A stretch of 64,000 nucleotides of DNA from Myxococcaceae bacterium (lineage in GTDB: Bacteria; Myxococcota; Myxococcia; Myxococcales; Myxococcaceae), in assembly GCA_016793725.1 (NCBI GenBank), contig JAEUJP010000511.1, positions 1 through 64,000 on the forward strand. The letters are read 5' to 3'. The notes beneath the pieces are model-generated. The model saw only the letters and a program-made list of their open reading frames with translations. It had not been told where the DNA came from and searched no databases. The translations under genes and the position numbers were made by a program. Positions 1 through 7,122 of this stretch are shown in pieces; the stretch's first letter is position 1, and each line of letters starts with the position of its first letter.

Positions 1-1461
1 GCAGAGCCCGACGTCGTCATCGGGCAAAAACTCGGCGACTTCGTCGTCGAAGAACGGGTCGCCCACGGGGGCATGGGCATCGTCTATCGCGCGGTGCAGC
101 CGATGATCGGCCGCAAGGTCGCCGTCAAGGTGCTGCGACCCGAGATGGCGTCGAACCAATCGCAGGTCGACCGCTTTCTCGCCGAGGCCCGCGCCATCAG
201 CGCCATCAGCCACCGCGGCATCGTCGACGTCTTCAGCTTCGGCGCGCTGCCTGATGGCCGCCAGTACATGGTGATGGAGTACCTCGAGGGCGAGGCGCTC
301 GACGTGCTCATCTTTCGCGAGGCGCCGCTCGCGCTGAACATCGCCCTGCCCCTGTTCGACGAAATTCTCGACGCCCTCTCGGCCGCTCACGGCGCGGGCG
401 TCATTCACCGTGACCTGAAGCCCTCGAACGTCTTCATCGCGCGGCAGACGAACGGTACGAAGACGGTGAAGCTCGTCGACTTCGGGCTCGCGAAGCAGAC
501 GCCGCTCGGCGACGTCAGCGTGCGCACGGGCGAGCGCGCCTCGCTCGTCGGCGGCACGCCCGAGTACATCTCACCCGAGCAGATTCGGGGCGAGGCCCCG
601 GTGGCGCAGACCGACCTGTACGGCCTCGGGGTGGTGATGTTCGAGGCGCTCACGAAGCGGCTGCCGTTTCACGGCCCGACCGTCGTGCACACGCTCGAGC
701 TGCACGCGAAAGAACAGCCACCCCATGCGCGCGCGTTTCGCGGCGACCTGCCGCTCGGGCTCGATGACCTGCTCTTTCGCATGATGGGCAAGCGCATCGA
801 CGAGCGGCCGACCTCGGCGATGGCCGCGCGGCAAGAGCTGCAGCGCATCATGCGCGAGACCGGCGTCGACGCGAGCCTCCAGCCGCGCGAGGCGCCGACC
901 CACCCGTCGCTGCCCGAGGTGCCCGGGCTCACGGCGCCCCTCTCGCCGCCCGCGCCGGCGAAGCCGCCTCTGCTGCGCTTCGTGCTGCTGGGGCTCGTGC
1001 TGCTCGGCGCCATCGGCGGCGCGTGGCTGCTCGGCCGCCACGGCAGCGCGGCGCCACCGCTCGACGCCGAGCCGCTCACCGTGCCGCAGCCCGCGCCCGT
1101 GCCGAAGCCGGTGCCGCAGCTCGCGCCGCTGCCCGACCCGGTGACTGCGGGGGCGCCCGAGCCGGCCGAGCCGGCCGAGCCGCCCACGCCGTCGAAGGCG
1201 TTCGAGCGCCGCCGCCCGTTCGCCCAGTGGGAGTCGCTGCCCGGGCCCGAGTGGCTGCAGCGCGTGACGCAGCAGCTCGACCGCGACGAGCAGCGCCTGC
1301 GCGCGAAGGCACAGGCGGCGGGGGTCGAGCCGGCGCGCAACGCGCTCACGTTTCTGCAGGTGCTGCGCACCAAGGCAGGCGCGGCGGCGACCGCAAGCAA
1401 GAAAGAGCGGGCGCAGGTGACCCAGTCGGTCGCCAACTGGGAGAAGCAGTTCCTGAAGTAG
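1..1461 (+). CDS. Membrane-anchored Ser/Thr protein kinase (5' end outside window)
   Basis: Hanks-type kinase whose reading frame is open from base 1, so the true start lies upstream. The first codons give the Gly-rich loop (AHGGMGIVYR). They are followed by the ATP-binding Lys (VAVKVLRP), catalytic loop [17 protein letters not shown] and the activation segment GTPEYISPEQ. A Pro-rich linker leads to one hydrophobic segment (LLRFVLLGLVLLGAIGGAWL, bases about 970-1030). The C-terminal part is Pro/Ala-rich and then charged, probably extracytoplasmic. All kinase motifs are intact, so it should be active. The next gene starts 12 bp downstream and belongs to the Cx5C family that also follows two other kinases here, so substrate or partner may be encoded next door (inference). 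Confidence 0.93.
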   Translation, partial: AEPDVVIGQKLGDFVVEERVAHGGMGIVYRAVQPMIGRKVAVKVLRPEMASNQSQVDRFLAEARAISAISHRGIVDVFSFGALPDGRQYMVMEYLEGEALDVLIFREAPLALNIALPLFDEILDALSAAHGAGVIHRDLKPSNVFIARQTNGTKTVKLVDFGLAKQTPLGDVSVRTGERASLVGGTPEYISPEQIRGEAPVAQTDLYGLGVVMFEALTKRLPFHGPTVVHTLELHAKEQPPHARAFRGDLPLGLDDLLFRMMGKRIDERPTSAMAARQELQRIMRETGVDASLQPREAPTHPSLPEVPGLTAPLSPPAPAKPPLLRFVLLGLVLLGAIGGAWLLGRHGSAAPPLDAEPLTVPQPAPVPKPVPQLAPLPDPVTAGAPEPAEPAEPPTPSKAFERRRPFAQWESLPGPEWLQRVTQQLDRDEQRLRAKAQAAGVEPARNALTFLQVLRTKAGAAATASKKERAQVTQSVANWEKQFLK

Positions 1462-1473
1462 GCTGCGGCGCGG

Positions 1474-2307
1474 TTGCTCGCCCATCTGCTCGCTGCGCTC
1501 CTCGCCCAAGCTGCTGTCGACCTCGAGGTCGCGGTGGTGGTGACCCAGCGATCGGGCGTCACCCCCGAGCGCGCCGAGCTGCTCGCTACGAAGGTCTCAG
1601 ACGCGCTCTCGTCGCGCGGCGTCGCGGTCACGTTCGGCCCGAAGGCGAGCGTGGCGGCGCTCAACGCCGCCGGAGCGAAGAACCCGACCGACTGCCAGGG
1701 CAAGCGGCCATGCATCTCGGGGCTCGGGCGGCTCTTGCGTACGTGGGGTGTGATCGCGGTCGAGGTGGCTGACCTCGACGGCACGCTGGCGATTCACGCC
1801 GAGCTGGTCGACTCCGATCGGGGCGAGCGCCACGCCGAGGTCGATCTCGTGATGCAGGCGCGCCGCGCCGAGGTCGAGCTGCCCCTGCAGATCGTGCCGA
1901 TGGTCAGCCGCGTGCGTGACGCGCTGGCGGTCGCGGCCCTGCCCGGTGCGCCCGCTCCGCAGGCGGCCCCGGCTCCAGCTCCAGCACCAGCTCCTGTCAA
2001 GGCGGCGGCGGCCGAGCCGGCGCCGGTCGAGGCGGTCATCGAGCCCGCGCAACCGGCCAGAGGCTCGACGGCGCCGATGTTGGTCGCGTTCGCCGGCGGG
2101 GCCGTGGCGGCGGCAGCGTCGGTCGTCTTCTTCGTGCTGGCGACGCAGGCGCGCAGCGAGCACGCCGTCGCGGGCTTCGGCGTGACGCGCGACGAGTCTC
2201 GCGCGATCGCCGCGCGGGCGAACACGGGGTACAGCTTCGCGCTGGGCTTCGCGATCGGCGCCGGCGCACTCGTGCTGCTCGGAGCGATCTTGGGGGCGAC
2301 GCGTTGA
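1474..2307 (+). CDS. Cx5C-family membrane protein paired with upstream kinase
   Basis: 277 residues from a TTG codon 12 bp after the kinase stop. An N-terminal hydrophobic stretch (LAHLLAALLAQAA) resembles a signal peptide. A domain of about 150 residues follows, with Cys74 and Cys80 in the motif CQGKRPC, then GLGRLL. Next come an Ala/Pro linker and two hydrophobic segments (about residues 203-227 and 254-274). The same plan occurs in the proteins at 6370-7122, 57117-57926 and 46386-47465, with the Cys pair at almost the same position. The N-terminal half loosely resembles TolB/FlgO-like periplasmic domains (weak inference). Function unknown. The gene overlaps the next by 4 bp, so the three genes probably form one operon. 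Confidence 0.8.
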   Translation: MLAHLLAALLAQAAVDLEVAVVVTQRSGVTPERAELLATKVSDALSSRGVAVTFGPKASVAALNAAGAKNPTDCQGKRPCISGLGRLLRTWGVIAVEVADLDGTLAIHAELVDSDRGERHAEVDLVMQARRAEVELPLQIVPMVSRVRDALAVAALPGAPAPQAAPAPAPAPAPVKAAAAEPAPVEAVIEPAQPARGSTAPMLVAFAGGAVAAAASVVFFVLATQARSEHAVAGFGVTRDESRAIAARANTGYSFALGFAIGAGALVLLGAILGATR

Positions 2308-4202
2308 GGCTGCCGTGCCTCGCCGCCGCGCTCTTCGCGGCCAGCTGCCAGTGTGTCGGCGTGCCCGACGGCCCGTACGAGTGCAACCTCGAGACGGGCG
2401 AAGACTGCGACGGGGGCGAGCCGGTGCCCGATGCGGGCGAGCCCGACGCCGGCGAAGAGCTCGACGCGGGGCCCGACCTGCCGTTTCCCACCGACCTGTG
2501 CAACGGCCAGTGGTGCTGGGAGCACCCTCAGCCGCTCGGGCGCATCGGGCTGCGCAGCGTGCTCGCGCTCGCGCGCGACGACGTCTGGGCGGCGGGTGGC
2601 GGCGGCAACATCATTCACTGGGACGGGCAGCGCTGGCAGCAGGTGCCGACGGGCACGAGCGGCGTGGTGCAGCGCATCTGGGCCGGCAACCGCCGCACGG
2701 TGTGGTTCGTCGGCCAGAACGGCGCGGTGTTCGAGTGGTCGAACCAGCGCCTGATGCGTCACGACGCGGGCACGCCGGCGAACCTGCTGGGCATCTCGGG
2801 GTTCGGGCCGCGCGACATCGTGGTGGTGGGCTCGAACAACACGGTGCTGCGGCACGACGACGACTTGTGGAGCCGCCCGATCGTGCCCGGCGCGTCGGGG
2901 GCCCTCATCACCGTGCAGGCGTGGCCCGACGGAGGCGTGCTCGCGTTGGGCGACTTCGGCCTGCAGCTTCAAGACGGCACCTGGGCGAACGTGCCGCGGC
3001 CGCTCGACGCCGGGCAGATCGCGTACACGTTCGCCCCCTCGCGCGACGACGTGTGGGCGGTCGGGGCAGGCGGCGGCCTGTACCGCAACCTCTCGAACGA
3101 CTTCACGTCGGCGAGCCGCTGGCAGGCGATCGACTCGCTGACGAACCGCACGCTGTCGGCGGTCTTCAGGCTCGGCAACCACACGTACTGGGGCTCGGCC
3201 CAGGGTGGGCTGTGGGAGTCGACGAACCTGCAGCAGGTGAGCAACCGGGCGATTCTGGCGATTCACGGGCGCTCAGAGAGCGACGTGTGGGCCGTCGGCA
3301 TCAACACCATTCTTCACCGGCGGGTGGCGGGCGCGTTCTTCGAAGACCTGACGCCGGCCGAGCTCACGAACGAGCCGCTGACGGCGGTGGTGGCGGTGCC
3401 GGGCGGCGGCGCGTGGGCGACCGGCAGAAACCACGTGATGATGACGCGCGACGGCGGCACGTGGAACCGGGTGCGCACCGCCGGCAACGTCACCGGCGGC
3501 TGGTACGACGACGTGTGGACGAAGCCGGGCTCGCCGGTCATCGCGGTCGGCACCGACCCGGTGCGGCTGGCCTATTGGGATGCCGGCGCCCAAGAGATGT
3601 CGCCGGTCGGCTTGAGCGTGCCGAACGAGCTGTGGGCGGTCTGGGGCAGCTCGGCGAACGACATCTGGGCGGTCGGCTACGACGAGACGATCGTTCACTA
3701 CGCGCCGACGGGCTGGTCGGTGCTGCCGCAGCCGGGCATCTGCACGAACAACGATCGCCTGATCGAGAGCGTCTGGGGGTTCGGGCAGAACGACGTGTGG
3801 TTCGCCGGGGGCAGCGGCTGCGTCATGCACTGGAACGGCGCGTCATTCACCGACGAGTCGCTGCCGGGGCCGATGAACAACGAGGCCTTGAGCGCGGTGG
3901 TCGGTCGCGGCGGCGAAGTCTGGGTCGCGAGCCACAGCGGCCGCATCTTTCGCCGCACGGGCACTCGCACGTGGGCGCCCGAGACGATCGTCTCGTCGAA
4001 CGTGCGCAAGCTCGCCGTACACGAGGGCGAGCTGTACGCGGTCGGTGACGCAGCGCTCATCGCGAAGCGTGACGCAAACGGCAGCTGGGTGCGCATGCCG
4101 GCGCCCGTCGAGGGCACGCCCATGCTGCAGGGCATCGGCGGCGCGCCGGGTGAAGGGCTGTACGTGGCTGGCGATACCGGCACGATCTTGCGGCGACGTT
4201 GA
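2304..4202 (+). CDS. Secreted beta-propeller lipoprotein
   Basis: 632 residues, TTG start overlapping the previous stop (TTGA). The N-terminus (LPCLAAALFAASCQC) looks like a lipoprotein signal with Cys near residue 15. An Asp/Ala/Gly-rich spacer (DAGEPDAGEELDAG), typical of myxobacterial lipoproteins, follows. The rest is about a dozen repeats of the form DDVWAVG...HWDG..W (for example NDIWAVGYDETIVHY and NDVWFAGGSGCVMHW), which suggests one or two beta-propellers. No catalytic motif was recognised. As the last gene of a kinase / Cx5C protein operon, it may act at the cell surface in the same pathway (inference). Confidence 0.82.
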   Translation: MRLPCLAAALFAASCQCVGVPDGPYECNLETGEDCDGGEPVPDAGEPDAGEELDAGPDLPFPTDLCNGQWCWEHPQPLGRIGLRSVLALARDDVWAAGGGGNIIHWDGQRWQQVPTGTSGVVQRIWAGNRRTVWFVGQNGAVFEWSNQRLMRHDAGTPANLLGISGFGPRDIVVVGSNNTVLRHDDDLWSRPIVPGASGALITVQAWPDGGVLALGDFGLQLQDGTWANVPRPLDAGQIAYTFAPSRDDVWAVGAGGGLYRNLSNDFTSASRWQAIDSLTNRTLSAVFRLGNHTYWGSAQGGLWESTNLQQVSNRAILAIHGRSESDVWAVGINTILHRRVAGAFFEDLTPAELTNEPLTAVVAVPGGGAWATGRNHVMMTRDGGTWNRVRTAGNVTGGWYDDVWTKPGSPVIAVGTDPVRLAYWDAGAQEMSPVGLSVPNELWAVWGSSANDIWAVGYDETIVHYAPTGWSVLPQPGICTNNDRLIESVWGFGQNDVWFAGGSGCVMHWNGASFTDESLPGPMNNEALSAVVGRGGEVWVASHSGRIFRRTGTRTWAPETIVSSNVRKLAVHEGELYAVGDAALIAKRDANGSWVRMPAPVEGTPMLQGIGGAPGEGLYVAGDTGTILRRR

Positions 4203-4226
4203 AGCGCCGCGTTTACACAGCTCGAA

Positions 4227-4697
4227 ATGAAAATCGAACAGCTGATGTCGCGTGGCGTGCAGAGCTGCAGCGAAGGTGACCCGCTCGTGAAGGCGGTTCA
4301 GTTGATGTGGGAGCGCGACATCGGCTGCGTGCCCGTGCTCGACAAGGCCGGCGCGGTCGCCGGGGTCATCACCGATCGCGACTGCGTGATGGCGGCGTTC
4401 ATGCAGGGTCGACGCCTCGACGAGATCGAGGTCGGCACGGTGATGTCGCGCAAGGTCGTCACGTGCCAGCCGACCGACTCGCTCGAGGTCGCAGCGACGG
4501 CGATGAAGAAGGCGCTGGTGCGGCGGCTGCCCGTCGTGAACAAGAAGGGCGCGCTGGTCGGCATGGTCGCGCTGACCGACCTCTCACGCGCGGCCGAGCG
4601 CGAACCGAACCAGCGCGTGCGCGAAGAGCTGATGCGTGAGGTCGAGCTGGCCCTCGCCGAGGTCGGGCGGCCCCGCGCGTCGCCCGTGCGCGCTTAG
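4227..4697 (+). CDS. CBS-domain pair protein
   Basis: 156 residues made almost entirely of two CBS domains. The first holds GCVPVLDKAGAVAGVITDRD and the second RRLPVVNKKGALVGMVALTD, with the standard strand-helix pattern and terminal Asp. CBS pairs bind adenine nucleotides and usually act as regulatory sensors; stand-alone versions resemble the IMPDH-related CBS family. It starts 24 bp after the propeller gene on the same strand and could be co-transcribed. Its 3' end faces a convergent gene across the palindromic element at 4710-4825. Partner protein unknown. Confidence 0.9.
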   Translation: MKIEQLMSRGVQSCSEGDPLVKAVQLMWERDIGCVPVLDKAGAVAGVITDRDCVMAAFMQGRRLDEIEVGTVMSRKVVTCQPTDSLEVAATAMKKALVRRLPVVNKKGALVGMVALTDLSRAAEREPNQRVREELMREVELALAEVGRPRASPVRA

Positions 4698-4709
4698 GTC
4701 TGGCGACAC

Positions 4710-4825
4710 CCGCGCTCAGTCGAGTTGATTCGGCTGCGGCGCGACGCGCCCTCGGCTCTCGAGAGCTCGCCACGTCATTGCCCTGCGCGGTGCGCGTGCA
4801 TTCGAATCAACTCGACTGAGCGCGG
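4710..4825. repeat. Palindromic dispersed repeat, copy A
   Basis: Perfect 23-bp inverted arms (4710-4732 and 4803-4825; key sequence CGCTCAGTCGAGTTGATTCG) enclose a 70-bp centre. The centre matches that of the element at 17441-17577, including the shared runs GCGCGACGCG, GAGCTCG and CGAATCAACT. It lies between the convergent ends of the CBS gene (stop 4697) and a minus-strand lipoprotein gene (stop 4832). It could serve as a bidirectional transcription terminator, and its form resembles a MITE or REP-type element (inference). No transposase is nearby. Confidence 0.85.
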
Positions 4826-4831
4826 TGGAAA

Positions 4832-6373
4832 CTACGGGTCCTGCAAGATCTCGACGTCGGCGAAGTAGCCGCGCTGGGCTCCGCCTCCGAGCTGCAGCGC
4901 GCCGAGGTGCTGCGACAGCCCCGGGGGCTGCTTGCCGCTGCGCGCGACCATGCCGTTGCGACTGATGGTGTAGTCGTTGCTGCCCGGCGCGAAGGCGACC
5001 TCGAACACGTTCCACGTGCCGGGGGTCAGCGTGCCGAGCCCGTTCGCGTTGTCTTCGAACGCGCGCAGCGGCAGCGCCCAGTTCACCCCGGCCGCGTCGA
5101 TCAGCGAAAACCCGCTGAACCCGTTCAGCCCAGCCGGCGTCGGAGCGACCACGGTCGTGCGCAGAATCGACGGGCCGTTCGCCGCGAGCTCTGCCCCGTA
5201 CTTGAACCGCACCCTCCAGGGCTTGTTGTAGTCGAGGCCGATCGGCGCCTCGACCGTCGCCGTGCCGTTCATCGTGACCTCGAGACACCCCGCGTCGGGC
5301 GCCGGGCCGGTGAACGGCGGGCACGCGGCCGGAGTGACGCCGTTGCCGACCGGCCTGATGCCACGCAGCGGGTTCGCCCCCGAGAACGTGAACAGGTCGC
5401 GGTCGGAACCGCCGTCGGGTATCGAGGCCGACGTGCGCACGCGCAGGTTGCGTACGTCGATGCGACCTCCGCCGAAGATGGTGCCGAGCGCCACGCCGAC
5501 GCGCCCGGGCCGGGGCGTGCTGCGATCTCGCCACCGCATCACCTCACGTCGGCTCAGCGTGTCGTCGCCGAGCTCGACCGAGAACCACTCGCCCGCGACC
5601 GAGACGCGCATGGCCTCCCAGTCGTTGCCGCGCACGAACGGCACCGCCGTCGCCGCGATGACGTCGGTGCCGTCGGTCGCGTTCAGCGCCACCCGCCGCG
5701 TGAGGTACGCAGACGCCGAGCCGTTCGGTGAGGCGGTCACGATGACCCCGTTGCGCGGGGCCGTATCGCCGCCGTCTCGAACGGCGCGCACCCCGATGCC
5801 GCCCAGGGCGTCACCCTGCGCGATGCGCACCTCGAGATCGATCGTCGCGTCGCGCCATTGCTCATCGCCCATCATCGCGGTCGAGACGCACAAGAAGGCG
5901 TTCTGATCGAAGGTGAGCTCACCGGGCGACAGCACCCTGATGCCGGCGTCGCAGCGCGAGATGACCTCGATGCCCTGCGTGTCGATGAAGGTGCCGTTCA
6001 ACGGCGTCGCGCTCGCGGTCGACGGCGCCGACACGTCGCCGCACTGGTTCTTCATCGTCACGCGCGCTTCGACCCGCTCGTTGTACCGAAAGCCCGCATC
6101 GGGGCCGTCGACGCGCGTGGCGCACTGGCCCGCGTCGCAGGTGCGCGGCTGAACCTTGCGGCAGCTCGTCGCGCCCCAGCACAGCTCGTACTCGGTGATG
6201 TCGTCGCGCGCAGGGTCGCGCGGCCACTCGAACGTGAGCGAGGTGCCCTCGCCGGCGACGATGTCGAGCGGCGGAGGCACCACCGGGTCGCACGGCAGCC
6301 CCACGCGGTCGGGGTTGAACAGGCACGTGCAGCCCGAGCCCACCAGCACCACCAGCGCGAGCGGCCACCTCAC
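4832..6373 (-). CDS. Lipoprotein with FN3-like and LamG-like regions
   Basis: 513 residues. The GTG start at 6373 is chosen because it overlaps the upstream stop (GTGA) and gives a good lipoprotein signal (WPLALVVLVGSGCTC); the frame is open further upstream without a signal. Residues about 30-110 look like a fibronectin type III-like domain (TSLTFEWPRDPA, ITEYELCWG) with several Cys. Two later beta-rich stretches (DATIDLEVRIAQGD, and PWRVRFKYGAEL to GYFADVEILQDP) resemble concanavalin/LamG-like sandwiches. It is probably displayed on the outer membrane. It is the last gene of an operon with a Cx5C protein and a pseudokinase-kinase. Ligand unknown. Confidence 0.78.
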   Translation of the reverse strand: MRWPLALVVLVGSGCTCLFNPDRVGLPCDPVVPPPLDIVAGEGTSLTFEWPRDPARDDITEYELCWGATSCRKVQPRTCDAGQCATRVDGPDAGFRYNERVEARVTMKNQCGDVSAPSTASATPLNGTFIDTQGIEVISRCDAGIRVLSPGELTFDQNAFLCVSTAMMGDEQWRDATIDLEVRIAQGDALGGIGVRAVRDGGDTAPRNGVIVTASPNGSASAYLTRRVALNATDGTDVIAATAVPFVRGNDWEAMRVSVAGEWFSVELGDDTLSRREVMRWRDRSTPRPGRVGVALGTIFGGGRIDVRNLRVRTSASIPDGGSDRDLFTFSGANPLRGIRPVGNGVTPAACPPFTGPAPDAGCLEVTMNGTATVEAPIGLDYNKPWRVRFKYGAELAANGPSILRTTVVAPTPAGLNGFSGFSLIDAAGVNWALPLRAFEDNANGLGTLTPGTWNVFEVAFAPGSNDYTISRNGMVARSGKQPPGLSQHLGALQLGGGAQRGYFADVEILQDP

Positions 6374-7122
6374 TCGGTCACCGCGACCGGCTTCTCGTTG
6401 CCGTCGAGAATGAAGAAGATGATCGAGCCAGCCCCGGTGAGCGCGCTCAAGACGAGGCAGATGTCGGCCGAGAAGTTCAGCGCCGGCTGCGTCTCGCGAA
6501 GGCGCGTGTCGCCCGGGCTCTTCTGCAGGTTCGCGTAGTTGCCCCACGCCACGAGGCCGATGGTCGCCGACACGATGCCCATCGCCGCCGCGATGCCGAG
6601 CGTCACGAACGCCCACGGCCGAAACGTGTGCGGCTTGACCGGCTTCGACACCTCGACGGGCACCTGCACCACCACGGGCTCGACGGGCAGCTTCACCACC
6701 TCGTCGGCGAGCGAGCGCGCCACGAGGCTCCACTCGGGCATCGCCTCGGGCACGCGGCGCTGCGAGCGGCCGAGCTCTTGCCCCGTCTTCACGTCGACGA
6801 ACAGCGCGCTCACGAGCAGCGACGCGCCGACCTTGCCAACGCCGAACGCGAGCACGTAGCGCACGCCGCTGCGCTGCCCGATGGTCGAGAGGCAGGCCGA
6901 GTCTTCACCACACATGGTCGCGCTGCGGGCGACGGTGTCTGAGACCGAAGGCGGCAGAACATCGAGCTTCATGCTCTCGACCGACTGCCTCAGGCCCTCG
7001 CTGAGCGAGGACACGGTCGACACGTCGACGCCGAGCGACTGGTACGGCACGACGAGCGCCTGCGCGCGAGGTTCGGGCGCTGCGGCGAGCGTGAGGTACG
7101 CCCAGGCTGTCAGGAGAGTCAT
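6370..7122 (-). CDS. Cx5C-family membrane protein paired with pseudokinase-kinase
   Basis: 250 residues with an N-terminal hydrophobic segment (LLTAWAYLTLAAA). The Cys pair at 71 and 77 sits in CGEDSACLSTIG, followed by VRYVLAFGVGKVG. Two C-terminal hydrophobic segments lie at about residues 168-192 and 222-240. Layout and Cys positions match the proteins at 1474-2307, 57117-57926 and 46386-47465. Its ATG overlaps the kinase stop (ATGA at 7119-7122) and its stop overlaps the next start, so translation of all three genes is probably coupled. The family is unassigned. A periplasmic or lumenal sensor domain that reports to the kinase is one possibility (inference). Confidence 0.8.
   Translation of the reverse strand: MTLLTAWAYLTLAAAPEPRAQALVVPYQSLGVDVSTVSSLSEGLRQSVESMKLDVLPPSVSDTVARSATMCGEDSACLSTIGQRSGVRYVLAFGVGKVGASLLVSALFVDVKTGQELGRSQRRVPEAMPEWSLVARSLADEVVKLPVEPVVVQVPVEVSKPVKPHTFRPWAFVTLGIAAAMGIVSATIGLVAWGNYANLQKSPGDTRLRETQPALNFSADICLVLSALTGAGSIIFFILDGNEKPVAVTE

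Noticed and set aside
4832-6733. Longer 633-codon version of the minus-strand lipoprotein
   Set aside because: Its extra N-terminus overlaps the upstream Cx5C gene and has no signal peptide. The GTG at 6373 gives GTGA coupling and a lipobox.
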